Shown in pieces: positions 26,537 to 34,290 of a DNA stretch of 64,000 nucleotides. How positions within the stretch are numbered: position 1 is the stretch's first letter; each line of letters opens with the position of its first letter. The position numbers were made by a program, and so were the translations under genes. The notes beneath the pieces are model-generated. The model saw nothing but the letters and a program-made list of their open reading frames with translations, was not told the DNA's origin and did not search any database. The stretch comes from Enterococcus sp. 9D6_DIV0238 (GTDB lineage: Bacteria; Bacillota; Bacilli; Lactobacillales; Enterococcaceae): NCBI RefSeq assembly GCF_002174455.2, contig NZ_CP147246.1:1-64000 (forward strand), written 5' to 3'.

Positions 26537-27009
26537 TACTTAGAATTGCAAATGATAATGACTTAAAAGAAATAATAGATTTTGTTAGTGAGTTAAGAAA
26601 AAAAAATGGAAGAATTCTCAATTTTTTAGCAGACTATAAAGATGAATTGGAACGGCAAAGAATAGCTAATCCAAGATATTTAAGAACATTATTATTTGAT
26701 TATAATAGTAGAGTTTTACTTATAAAAGATGATAAAAATATTTTAGCAGTGTATGTACTCTATACGCCATCAAAAATTTCCAAAACGACTACATTGGAAT
26801 TAATTCATTACTATGGAAACCAAGTTGACATAGCTTTAAGTGAAAATGTTCTCATAGAGCAATTTCAAAAGCAATACAATAAAATAAAGTTGACTTTAAC
26901 TGAAGAAGCTGATGAGTTGGGAATGCAGTTTGGATTTGGAATTAAAGAGACCGTAAAATATCTTTCAGGAAATGATTATATTTATTCATTAAATTTGGAG
27001 GAAAGCTAG
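26533..27009 (+). CDS. GNAT-like protein of the peptide cluster
   Basis: This 158-residue protein overlaps the radical SAM stop by four bases. It begins LRIANDNDLKEIIDFV, like many GNAT acetyltransferases, and has a central LLIKDDKNILAVYVLY strand pair. It closes with LGMQFGFGIKETVKYLSGNDYI, similar to the final strand region of that fold. The acetyl-CoA loop is not clear, so it may be a catalytically inactive relative. It may acetylate the peptide, confer immunity or act as an adaptor. Assignment is by pattern only. Confidence 0.5.
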   Translation: MILRIANDNDLKEIIDFVSELRKKNGRILNFLADYKDELERQRIANPRYLRTLLFDYNSRVLLIKDDKNILAVYVLYTPSKISKTTTLELIHYYGNQVDIALSENVLIEQFQKQYNKIKLTLTEEADELGMQFGFGIKETVKYLSGNDYIYSLNLEES

Positions 27010-27010
27010 T

Positions 27011-27772
27011 ATGGAGAGTTTAATTGATATCAACTTTAGCTTTTTAGAACATGTATTTTTAAAAAATAATGAAATTTTTTCTGGAGAAAATTCACTTGTA
27101 ATAAATGAAGTTGGGATGCTGATCTGTGAAGAGATATTTAAGAATACACCAACTTCCAAAATAGTTGAAATTTTGGAGAGAGAATATCCTAACACTGAAA
27201 AAAGTGAAATAGTAGCAGCTACTGAAAGTTTTATTATATCAATCTGGAAACAGGCTATATACTTTGAAAGAACAAATGATTTTAAAATATGTCAATTAGA
27301 ACTAAGAATGGAGGATTTTGTAGTATTACCATCTTTCATAGATACACCTTATCTTAATAGCTTATCTTTAAACTTTCATAATTATCTACTAATTGATAGT
27401 CTATTTCAAGATAGCAAATTATTACAATCAGAGTTAGGATATAAGATTTTCTATATAGGTAAATTTGATAAAATAGGAAATTGCACAGGTATGTTAGTTG
27501 TTGAAGTTACACGTTTTACAAACTCTTATATTGTCAATAGTCTTTATGGAGAATTTACAAGTGAATTTTGTAAGAATAATGGGGAAAGCATAAAAAAGTG
27601 TATTTTAAGATACTTTGACTTTTTTGGGGAAACTTTCCAATCTTTTCAAGAGATGGAACTTATTTATATTAGTGGAGATGTTAAACCATTCAATCCAACT
27701 TTAACTCCTATAGGAGTGTTGAATAATGAAATTGGATTGAATAGTATATATATATATTCACAAAAAATATAG
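27011..27772 (+). CDS. PqqD-like RiPP recognition element protein
   Basis: The 253-residue product contains, at about 25-85, the winged-helix pattern of PqqD/RRE domains. It reads SLVINEVGMLICEEIF, then an acidic turn and ILEREYP, then a helix ending AIYFE. RRE domains hold the leader of a peptide precursor for its modifying enzyme. The C-terminal 160 residues are unlike known families and may bind the radical SAM enzyme or the core. It sits one base after the GNAT-like gene and 14 bases before the precursor. The leader of the precursor (about residues 1-18) is the expected ligand. Confidence 0.7.
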   Translation: MESLIDINFSFLEHVFLKNNEIFSGENSLVINEVGMLICEEIFKNTPTSKIVEILEREYPNTEKSEIVAATESFIISIWKQAIYFERTNDFKICQLELRMEDFVVLPSFIDTPYLNSLSLNFHNYLLIDSLFQDSKLLQSELGYKIFYIGKFDKIGNCTGMLVVEVTRFTNSYIVNSLYGEFTSEFCKNNGESIKKCILRYFDFFGETFQSFQEMELIYISGDVKPFNPTLTPIGVLNNEIGLNSIYIYSQKI

Positions 27773-27786
27773 AAAGGAGAATTATA

Positions 27787-27996
27787 ATGCAAGGAGATTT
27801 TCAAGCCCCTCAGATTACAGAAGTAAGAAATCCCGGTGGTATTCAACCTTATTGCGGAGTCGCAGGAGCTGTTTGTGTGGTTTATGCGCTGGCTGTTTGG
27901 TCTGCTGCCGCTGCTGTAAATTATGCTGGTTTAGTAAATGTAGCAGGAGTTTTTGCTGGGTTATTAGCTTGTGTTGCAGGTGTGAAAGGCTGTTAG
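27787..27996 (+). CDS. RiPP precursor peptide with twin CX6C motifs
   Basis: The 69-residue peptide follows a perfect AAAGGAG. Residues 1-18 are a polar leader ending NPGG. The core (19-69) is almost wholly Ala, Val, Gly, Leu and aromatic residues, with cysteines at 23, 30, 62 and 69, two symmetrical CX6C pairs at its ends. A terminator-like hairpin directly follows, as is usual when a precursor must be made in excess. The hydrophobic alanine/glycine-rich core and neighbouring radical SAM gene recall sactipeptides such as subtilosin and thuricin CD. The cysteine spacing does not match any I know. Overlapping frames on the other strand are shadows. Confidence 0.8.
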   Translation: MQGDFQAPQITEVRNPGGIQPYCGVAGAVCVVYALAVWSAAAAVNYAGLVNVAGVFAGLLACVAGVKGC

Positions 27997-28003
27997 AGTG
28001 GAT

Positions 28004-28034
28004 AAAAGCCCTTTTGGGGCTTTTACTCTTTTCA
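28004..28034 (+). terminator. Attenuator hairpin between precursor and exporter genes
   Basis: AAAAGCCC (28004-28011) pairs perfectly with GGGCTTTT (28017-28024) around TTTTG, followed by a T-rich tract. It lies 8 bases after the precursor stop and 31 bases before the exporter start, so it should limit read-through. Confidence 0.75.
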
Positions 28035-28054
28035 ATTCCTTGCAAAATATTAAC

Positions 28055-29623
28055 ATGAAAAATATTATTTTCTTAAGTAAAAAACTATCGAAAAAAAAGT
28101 TAATAGCTTTTAGTATTTTGTTTTTATTTATATCACTTTCTAATTTAATCACTCCTTTTCTATCTAGTTTTATAGTGAGTCAATATGTAGAGGGGCAATT
28201 AGTAGAAAATATAAGAAATCTTATTCTTATTTTTAGTATTCAGATAATATTTTTGGTTTTTAGGTTTTTCTATGAATATAAAAAATCGAAATTTTTGTTT
28301 TATACAGATTTCAACCTTAAATCAAATTTTTTAAGTGTTCTTCAAGAAAAAACTTTAACATTCTCTCTAACAAAAAGAACTGGTGAAGTTCAATATAGAA
28401 TGTTTAATGATATTGCAACTATGATTAGGGGGATAGAAACATTCTATATTAATACACCATCTGTATTACTTACTTTATTAATTGTGATTATTATAGTTGC
28501 CAGAATTAGTTTTCTCATCCTAATATTTTCGATTATCATGATTATTGTACTTGTAATTCAGTTTATTTATTTTCAATCACCATTAAAAAAATCATTTGAG
28601 GAAACCAAAAAGTTGGAACAAGATTTAGTAGGGGAAATGAATGAACACTTTGATAGGATTGAGATAATTCAGCTATATAATAAAGAATCAAGTTCGCTTA
28701 TTAGTTTTGATTTGAAATTTGGAGATCTTATTGCGAAATATCTGAAACAAAAAAAAATTAACTTATTAGGAGTAAGTTTTTCTTCTATTATTGTACAAGT
28801 TTGGTTAATAGGAATTACAGTAATTTCAATGGTTTTATTGAGTACAGGAGATATATCTCTAGGACAGTTTGTACTTTTATCACAGATGGTATATTTTCTA
28901 CCTACATCAATTGGTTCATTATTAAATACTGTATGGGAGTATCAAGATTGTTCAGTAAGTATTCAAAGGTTTAAAACATTTATGGAAGACTCTCAATTAA
29001 ATGAAGGAGATGTCAAGATTTACAGTATTGATTCAATCACATTTGAAAATGTAGAAGTAATTTTGAATAGCCATACTATTTCTCCAGAAATCAATTTATC
29101 TGTTGAAAAGGGTGATTTTGTTTTGATCAAAGGGGAAAATGGAGCTGGGAAATCATCTTTGATACGAATTTTATCAAAATTATTACCATTAGAATGTGGT
29201 AATATCCATATAAATCACATTGATTTAAATAAAGTTGAAAAAAGATCTTTAAGAGAACGATTATCTGTTGCAACTCAAACCTCATATATTTTTCAAAATT
29301 CACTTGAAGAAAATGTCTTTTTAAGTGATGGAAATAATAATATATATATGAAAATGAAGCAAATTTTAAGTATTGATGATAAGTTAACTCAAAAAAATGT
29401 TAGAGTATTGTCTGGAGGTGAAAGACAAAAAATAAATTTAATGAGAGCCTTTGTTAGAGATAAGGAAATAATGATTCTAGATGAACCATTCTCAGGATTG
29501 GATCAACAATCAATTGAAAATTTACTTGAATATTTAGCCGCTACAAAAAACAATAAAATTTATTTTGTCGTGACTCATGATAATTATTTTGATCAATTGG
29601 CAAATAAAATAATTCAACTATAG
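28055..29623 (+). CDS. ABC exporter (fused permease-ATPase) of the peptide cluster
   Basis: The product of 522 residues has about six membrane helices in its first 290. An ATPase follows with Walker A GENGAGKS near 360, signature LSGGERQ near 452, Walker B IMILDEPF near 472 and a closing THD switch histidine. It has no C39 peptidase domain, so leader removal must be done by another protease. ATG 28055 is chosen because upstream starts (GTG 27998) would lie inside the attenuator hairpin. Its ribosome site is weak, suggesting low expression. It probably exports the mature peptide and may give self-protection. Confidence 0.85.
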   Translation: MKNIIFLSKKLSKKKLIAFSILFLFISLSNLITPFLSSFIVSQYVEGQLVENIRNLILIFSIQIIFLVFRFFYEYKKSKFLFYTDFNLKSNFLSVLQEKTLTFSLTKRTGEVQYRMFNDIATMIRGIETFYINTPSVLLTLLIVIIIVARISFLILIFSIIMIIVLVIQFIYFQSPLKKSFEETKKLEQDLVGEMNEHFDRIEIIQLYNKESSSLISFDLKFGDLIAKYLKQKKINLLGVSFSSIIVQVWLIGITVISMVLLSTGDISLGQFVLLSQMVYFLPTSIGSLLNTVWEYQDCSVSIQRFKTFMEDSQLNEGDVKIYSIDSITFENVEVILNSHTISPEINLSVEKGDFVLIKGENGAGKSSLIRILSKLLPLECGNIHINHIDLNKVEKRSLRERLSVATQTSYIFQNSLEENVFLSDGNNNIYMKMKQILSIDDKLTQKNVRVLSGGERQKINLMRAFVRDKEIMILDEPFSGLDQQSIENLLEYLAATKNNKIYFVVTHDNYFDQLANKIIQL

Positions 29624-29641
29624 AGATCGAAGGAGGTGGTA

Positions 29642-29953
29642 GTGTTGTTCATGTTAGTTGTTATTGGACTTTTACTAATAGTCGTTGGTATTCAACTTAG
29701 AAGAGGCAAATGGTATGGAATAGTTGCTGGGAATACTTTTAAAGATAAGCCGATTGAAGTTCAAAAAAAAGGTGCAATAGGAGCTTCATCTATTGCTTTT
29801 CTTGTAGGTGGCTTTTTAATAATCGTTTATATTTTAATGTTTTTTGGTATTCAAACGAGATTTTTAATCATTCCAGTAGTTGTAATAGTGATAGTATATT
29901 CTATGTTTGCAATATACAAATATCTTAAACACTTCATTAAATATGGGAAATAA
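29642..29953 (+). CDS. Three-helix membrane protein, possible immunity protein
   Basis: An AGGAGG at 29631-29636 places the start at GTG 29642 or TTG 29645, not at earlier codons. The roughly 103-residue product has three hydrophobic segments (about 2-18, 45-70 and 78-98) and a basic tail. It is the last gene of the peptide operon, 18 bases after the exporter. Small membrane proteins in this position often protect the producer. No family was recognised. Confidence 0.65.
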   Translation: MLFMLVVIGLLLIVVGIQLRRGKWYGIVAGNTFKDKPIEVQKKGAIGASSIAFLVGGFLIIVYILMFFGIQTRFLIIPVVVIVIVYSMFAIYKYLKHFIKYGK

Positions 29954-30073
29954 AGAAACTATTTAGTAAGAAAGAGAGTATTAAACAATCTATAAACAAG
30001 CTACTACTAAAAAGTTCTTTGTTAGCTAATGTTGGTGAAGAAAATTCAAAGAATTAAATCGATCAGTATGACT

Positions 30074-30100
30074 CCTAGAGGAAATCCCCTCTAGGCTTTT
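30074..30100 (+). terminator. Terminator after the peptide cluster
   Basis: CCTAGAGG (30074-30081) pairs with CCTCTAGG (30088-30095), followed by CTTTTGTATT. Confidence 0.65.
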
Positions 30101-30226
30101 GTATTCTTGAAAAAGAATGGAGTCAATGCATAAAGAAATCCTTAATTTGAAATTGTAAACGTCACTAAAACCGTAAGTATTTCAATTCAACATTTTAAAT
30201 ACGATTATATAAATACTCTAGTCGCC

Positions 30227-30242
30227 GCTAGATTAAAGTACC
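30227..30242 (+). repeat. Hairpin with AGTNNNCGCT core, distant copy
   Basis: TCTAG-TCGCCG-CTAGA is a five-pair hairpin whose core AGTCGCCGCT fits the AGTNNNCGCT pattern of the hairpins at 8504, 8739 and 8771. A second small hairpin (GTAC-CTCTA-GTAC) and a T-run follow within 25 bases, echoing the double-hairpin layout. Confidence 0.45.
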
Positions 30243-30442
30243 TCTAGTACATTTTTTATTTCACTTTAGTACTTCTTAAAAATATCAATTCGATTCATCA
30301 TTTAGAACTATTTATTTGTAAAACCTTGATCAAACAATTCGATTTTTTGTATAAACAAGTGATCAATAAAGTAATGAATTTAGATGAAGTAGCAATCAAA
30401 GAACTTTTAGTAACTAACTATATTTAATTGGAGGTGAAAGTA

Positions 30443-31438
30443 TTGGAAAATGAGAAGAAAGAGAATGGATTTTCAGGAATTATTCTGAAAAGAGAGAAGC
30501 AACAATTTCAGATTGAAATGTATGGACATCGTGATAAGTCAAATCAACTAGCTATTCATATCGATACCAAGTTTGGAACTGCTTCTATGGGAAAAATATT
30601 TGTGGCAGTGGCTATAATGAAACTGATTGAGCAAGAGAAACTGTCATTAGAAACAACTTTGAATAATTTTTATGGTACTTCTTTAAAAGAAATTGATGGA
30701 GATATAACTATATATGAATTATTGACCCATACTTCAGGTATTCAGGACTATTTTGATGAATCGATTGAGGCGGATTACGAGCAACTTTGGCAAAAAATTC
30801 CTAATTACTCTATTCGAAAAAATAGTGATATAATGCCGCTGTTTGTTGATAAAAAACAAGATAGCAAAAGACGAGGAGAATTTATTTATAATAACGCAGG
30901 ATATGTGCTTTTAGCAGATATTATTGAAAAAATAACGGATCGTTATTTCGATCAAGTTTTGAAAGACATGGTGTTTGATAAACTTCATATGTCAAATACT
31001 GGATATTTTGAATTGGACAATTTACCTGAGAATACAGCAATTGGCTATATAAAAAAACAAGGTGAACAACCTCGTAGTAATATTTATTCTATTGATTGTA
31101 AAGGAACAGGAGCTGGTGGATGTTATACAACAGTAATGGACATTTGTAACTTTTGGGATGGACTGTTCTCCTATGAAATCTTATCTGAAAAGAGCATTTC
31201 AGAGATGATTAAAAAACATACAGGAAATGAAAAAGAACAATACGGACTTGGAATTTGGTTGGCGAATCCAACAAAAAAACATACGCATATTTATATTGAA
31301 GGTTGCGATCCCGGTGTTTCCTGTATTTCACTGTTCAATCCTTTGGAAAAAGATATATACACAGTTTTTAGTAATTATGAAGACAATGTTTGGGAACTTG
31401 CTCGAAATTACTTAGCTGATAAAAAGAATAATGTATAG
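30443..31438 (+). CDS. Serine hydrolase, class C beta-lactamase/penicillin-binding family
   Basis: GGAGGTG lies 6 bases before a TTG at 30443, the likely start of this 331-residue protein. It shows the serine-acylase motifs SMGK at 48-51 (nucleophile serine plus lysine), HTSG near 96 and YNNAGY near 149. No signal peptide is evident, so it is probably cytoplasmic. The family includes esterases, D-amino-acid peptidases and beta-lactamase-like proteins. Resistance cannot be assumed. It is monocistronic and lies within the segment bracketed by the 24109 and 31599 repeats, so it may have arrived with the peptide cluster. Confidence 0.8.
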   Translation: MENEKKENGFSGIILKREKQQFQIEMYGHRDKSNQLAIHIDTKFGTASMGKIFVAVAIMKLIEQEKLSLETTLNNFYGTSLKEIDGDITIYELLTHTSGIQDYFDESIEADYEQLWQKIPNYSIRKNSDIMPLFVDKKQDSKRRGEFIYNNAGYVLLADIIEKITDRYFDQVLKDMVFDKLHMSNTGYFELDNLPENTAIGYIKKQGEQPRSNIYSIDCKGTGAGGCYTTVMDICNFWDGLFSYEILSEKSISEMIKKHTGNEKEQYGLGIWLANPTKKHTHIYIEGCDPGVSCISLFNPLEKDIYTVFSNYEDNVWELARNYLADKKNNV

Positions 31439-31836
31439 ATAGCTGAGAAAAGGTACCTTGAATTAGAGACATCAGATTGATTTAAAAGGCTACAAAGCAG
31501 CTTTAAATATTTGTTTCATTATTTCAGATACAGCTATCAGTCAAAATTGTTTTAATTAGTAATGGTCTTGTAGGTATTTAATTTTATAAAATATTGTAAA
31601 GCTAAGTAATGTTCTAAAGTAGAACTTACTCAGCTTTTTTTTAGTATATAATAGGTTTAAATAGTCTAACGTTGAGAATCAAGATGAACATGAAAAAAAT
31701 CAACTGATTATAAATGAATTACTCCACGGAAAAAGAGAGTTCTAGTAGCAAAGGTATCTGAAGTCGATACGTAATCCTATCAGCAACAATAATAAATTTG
31801 AGTAACTTTCTGAAAATTAAGAAAGGAGAAAACAAT
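31439..31836. other. Intergenic stretch carrying the right-hand terminator repeat
   Basis: This stretch holds the repeat of the 24109 terminator and its flank (31599-31690) and the inverted repeat GTATC-N7-GATAC near 31753-31771. No gene was found. Confidence 0.5.
31599..31642 (+). terminator. Hairpin terminator, right copy of the bracketing repeat
   Basis: AAGCTAAGT and GTTCT pair with AGAAC and ACTCAGCTT, ending in eight T residues. The hairpin and the downstream GAGAATCAAG-containing flank match 24109-24230. Confidence 0.75.
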
Positions 31837-32613
31837 ATGATAAAAAGCATGATGCCTGATATTATTGACTTCATAAAAACAGAAGCACTAGCTAAAAAAA
31901 TGACCAGTGAAGAAATCGCCAATCATTTTGGTTATGATAAATATCATTTCAGCAGAAAATTCAAAGAAATAAATGGCTTCAGCATTGCAGAATATATATC
32001 AAGTTTGAAAATTGAAAAGGCAGTTACAGCGATCGATCAACCAAAAAAAATGATTGAGCTGCAAGATATTTCAGAGTTTGAAAGCAGTAGCAGTTTTACG
32101 AATACCTTTAAAAAATTCACTGGAAGTGCTCCTAAAAAATATAAAAATGAAATGACTGAATTATTCTCTGAGGTAAAAAGTTTCGAAAGCAGCAATGAAT
32201 ATCATGCAGTGGAATACTATGAAAAGCAAGATGCATCCTATTGTAATGTAACGGTCGAAGTGCCTGAAAACTTTGACAAAGGATTGTTTTTTATTGGATT
32301 ATTCCGCACACCAATCCCAAATCATAGACCGATATCTGGAATAGCTACTAAAAGAACTAAATTGAATGTGTTGAAGAACGTGCCGAATGGGGAATATTAC
32401 TTACTGGTTTGCGCTATTGATCGTTCAACCAATATTTTTTCCTACTTTAATCTGCAAAACTGTTTGAGAGGAAGAGTAATGGAGAAATTGTCTTTTCCTG
32501 AGTGCTCTGGGGAGCGTTATACAGTAAAACTAAGACCGCCTATACCAGAAGATCCTCCCATTTTGCTAAGTGTCGCGAAGCTCTTGATATCAAGTCTGAA
32601 AAACACAATCTAG
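31837..32613 (+). CDS. AraC-family transcriptional regulator with C-terminal effector domain
   Basis: The ATG at 31837 follows AAAGGAG. In the 258-residue product the DNA-binding domain is at the N-terminus (about 5-105). It holds two helix-turn-helix units: EEIANHFGYDKYHFSRKFKE, and the second ending SSSFTNTFKKFTGSAPKKYKNE. The last 145 residues are a beta-rich domain that may sense a ligand (about 125-230). This N-terminal HTH plus sensor order is common for regulators of drug or small-molecule responses in Gram-positive bacteria. The neighbouring VOC gene 105 bases downstream is a possible target. Confidence 0.8.
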   Translation: MIKSMMPDIIDFIKTEALAKKMTSEEIANHFGYDKYHFSRKFKEINGFSIAEYISSLKIEKAVTAIDQPKKMIELQDISEFESSSSFTNTFKKFTGSAPKKYKNEMTELFSEVKSFESSNEYHAVEYYEKQDASYCNVTVEVPENFDKGLFFIGLFRTPIPNHRPISGIATKRTKLNVLKNVPNGEYYLLVCAIDRSTNIFSYFNLQNCLRGRVMEKLSFPECSGERYTVKLRPPIPEDPPILLSVAKLLISSLKNTI

Positions 32614-32718
32614 AACAATATTAATACTGGATGCCATAGTAAAATACAATTGAGATGAATTTGAAAGTACACTTAACTTTTAGGCTAAAGATCTCAAAAA
32701 AAATGGAGGTAAATTGAT

Positions 32719-33093
32719 ATGAAAAGTTATGCAGCTATATTAGAAGTCCCAGTATTAGAAATTTCAAGAGCAGTTAATTTTTATCAATCAATTTTGGATA
32801 TTGAAATTGAGAAATTTGAGTTCCCAGAATTTAACATGAAAATGGGGGTATTCCCAACAGAAGGACAAATGGTAGTAGTAACATTGTTGCAAGAAGAGGG
32901 TCTGACACCTTCTTCAAATGGTGTAACAGTCTATCTGGATGCTGGTGATGATCTTCAGGTCGCACTAGATAAAGTCGAAAAAAATGGTGGAACGGTTATT
33001 GCTCCAAAAACACCTCATGCTGATGAGAGCGGCTATTTTGCATTGTTTATTGATACTGAAGGGAATAAACTAGGGTTACATTCGCCGAATTGA
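32719..33093 (+). CDS. VOC-superfamily (glyoxalase/bleomycin-resistance fold) protein
   Basis: This 124-residue protein has one full VOC module. AAILEVPVLEISRAVNFYQSIL opens the first beta-alpha-beta unit, and GYFALFIDTEGNKLGLHSPN ends the second with the typical D-x-EGN-x-x-GLH signature. AATGGAGG precedes the ATG. The fold covers isomerases, dioxygenases and drug-binding proteins, so the substrate cannot be named. It follows the AraC-type regulator on the same strand and may be part of its regulon. Confidence 0.82.
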   Translation: MKSYAAILEVPVLEISRAVNFYQSILDIEIEKFEFPEFNMKMGVFPTEGQMVVVTLLQEEGLTPSSNGVTVYLDAGDDLQVALDKVEKNGGTVIAPKTPHADESGYFALFIDTEGNKLGLHSPN

Positions 33094-33198
33094 TTTACGT
33101 TCGTTGAGATTGAGCGAGTAGTAAAATTTGCAACAATTTGTGCAAGTGGAAACCGTTGTTTGGCGGTAGATGATGACAGTGAACTAATTTAACGCAGA

Positions 33199-33236
33199 AC
33201 GGCGGCTTTGAGAAAATCAAAGCGGCTGTTTTTTTG
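33199..33236 (+). terminator. Rho-independent terminator after the VOC gene
   Basis: GCTTTGA (33205-33211) pairs with TCAAAGC (33217-33223), extended by outer GC pairs, then seven T residues. Confidence 0.75.
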
Positions 33237-33391
33237 TATATATGAGATTTTATCGGAAGAAAATTTATCAAAATTGATCGAACGGTAGAGTCTAAGACAG
33301 AACAATTTAGTATTGAATTGTGGTTAACGACTATTTGCATCACTCAAAAAATACCTAGCAAAATGCAAATAATTAAATTCTAGCTATTTGA

Positions 33392-33420
33392 TTGACCGCT
33401 CGTTATAATCATACTATATA
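33392..33420 (+). promoter_or_regulatory. Promoter of the RpiR regulator gene
   Basis: TTGACC (33392-33397) and TATATA (33415-33420) are 17 bases apart, 24 bases before the start codon. Confidence 0.7.
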
Positions 33421-33443
33421 GATATTGAAGGTGAGGGGTGTTC

Positions 33444-34163
33444 ATGGAGTTTCAGCAAAGAGTGATCAATCAAGAGTATCGTTTGACTGATTTAGAAGAC
33501 GAGCTTGTAGCCTATATCGCTAAAAATAAAGCGAGTGTTTCCAAAATGAAGATCATAGAGCTTGCCTCTCTTTTTTTCACTGTTCCAAATACGATCACTA
33601 GGTTGTGCCATAAGCTCGGTTACTCTGGGTATTCTGAGTTGAAAAATGAGCTAAAACGAGAAAGTGAACAGCCATCAGATATCGCGTTCAAGCAGAAAGA
33701 ACTGTTACTTAAAAATTTTGAACTCATTGATTTTGAGCGGGAAAAGCGTGTCGTACAATTATTCAAAGCTGCTAAACGGATCAATTTTTTTGCGATCGGT
33801 CAAACCGCCTATGCAGCAAAAATCGTCGTTGATAATTTTTATGCAATAGATGATAAGGCGTTTTTTTATACCTATGCGAATGAGTTAAGGCACAAAATTC
33901 AGCATGCAACAGACGAAGTTTTTTTCTTTATTAGTCTTTCAGGAGAGAAGGAGCAAATATTAGAATTAGCGAAATTGGCGCATGAGCATCAACATAAGGT
34001 GATATCTCTGACAGGTTTAAGTAGCAATTCTTTAGCGAGATTAGCGGATATCAGTTTATTTTGTTATTCGCCTGAAGTGATCAGGAATCATTATAATATC
34101 ACAGATAAAACGCCGTTGCTGGTCATTATGAACAGTCTTTTTGAAACCTATATCGATTCGTGA
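33444..34163 (+). CDS. RpiR/MurR-family regulator of the mannosylglycerate operon
   Basis: The 239-residue protein has an N-terminal HTH_6 domain (about 1-75; IIELASLFFTVPNTITRLCHKLGYSGYSELK) and a SIS sugar-phosphate-binding domain (about 100-225; FFAIGQTAYAAKIV). ATG 33444 is taken because GAGGGG lies 5 bases before it. RpiR proteins sense phosphosugars. It directly precedes the PTS-mannosidase-kinase operon, whose intermediate mannosyl-6-phosphate-glycerate or mannose-6-phosphate is the likely effector. In E. coli the equivalent regulator MngR is of the GntR family, so control differs here. Confidence 0.85.
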   Translation: MEFQQRVINQEYRLTDLEDELVAYIAKNKASVSKMKIIELASLFFTVPNTITRLCHKLGYSGYSELKNELKRESEQPSDIAFKQKELLLKNFELIDFEREKRVVQLFKAAKRINFFAIGQTAYAAKIVVDNFYAIDDKAFFYTYANELRHKIQHATDEVFFFISLSGEKEQILELAKLAHEHQHKVISLTGLSSNSLARLADISLFCYSPEVIRNHYNITDKTPLLVIMNSLFETYIDS

Positions 34164-34190
34164 GATCAATGGACGTGTAAAATTACACAT

Positions 34191-34227
34191 AAACCTCTTT
34201 CAAAAGAATGAAAGGGGTTTATTTTTC
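34191..34227 (+). terminator. Terminator after the RpiR gene
   Basis: AAACCTCTTTC (34191-34201) pairs with GAAAGGGGTTT (34210-34220, one G-U), then a T-rich ATTTTTCTT. An imperfect inverted repeat GGCcTAAA...TTTAGCC follows at about 34247-34272 and may be an operator for the next gene. Confidence 0.7.
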
Positions 34228-34290
34228 TTAAAAATCAAAGTTCTGGGCCTAAATAGTGCTAAAGTTTAGCCATAAGGAGGAGGAAAGAAG

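Larger units (their letters stand above)
29954..30442. other. Intergenic stretch after the peptide cluster
   Basis: This stretch contains a terminator (30074-30100) and a hairpin with the core AGTCGCCGCT (30227-30242). An AT-rich stretch of about 55 open codons (30257-30427) ends LDEVAIKELLVTNYI before TAA. The last has no start codon or ribosome site; it may be a gene remnant or chance. Confidence 0.45.
33094..33443. other. Intergenic stretch at the accessory/metabolic boundary
   Basis: This stretch contains the terminator at 33199-33236 and the promoter of the RpiR gene at 33392-33420. No gene was found. Base usage changes around here from AT-rich accessory DNA to the more GATCG-rich style of the right half. 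Confidence 0.5.

Noticed and set aside
27815-28152. Several frames of 62-76 codons overlapping the RiPP precursor on both strands
   Set aside because: They lack ribosome sites and are alternative readings of the precursor and its attenuator; the 27787 frame has AAAGGAG and fits the cluster.
30257-30427. Open stretch ending LDEVAIKELLVTNYI
   Set aside because: No start codon with ribosome site and very AT-rich; kept only as a note in the intergenic entry.
30443-31438. Calling the serine hydrolase an antibiotic-resistance beta-lactamase
   Set aside because: The motifs fit the broad serine-acylase family and there is no secretion signal, so resistance is unsupported.
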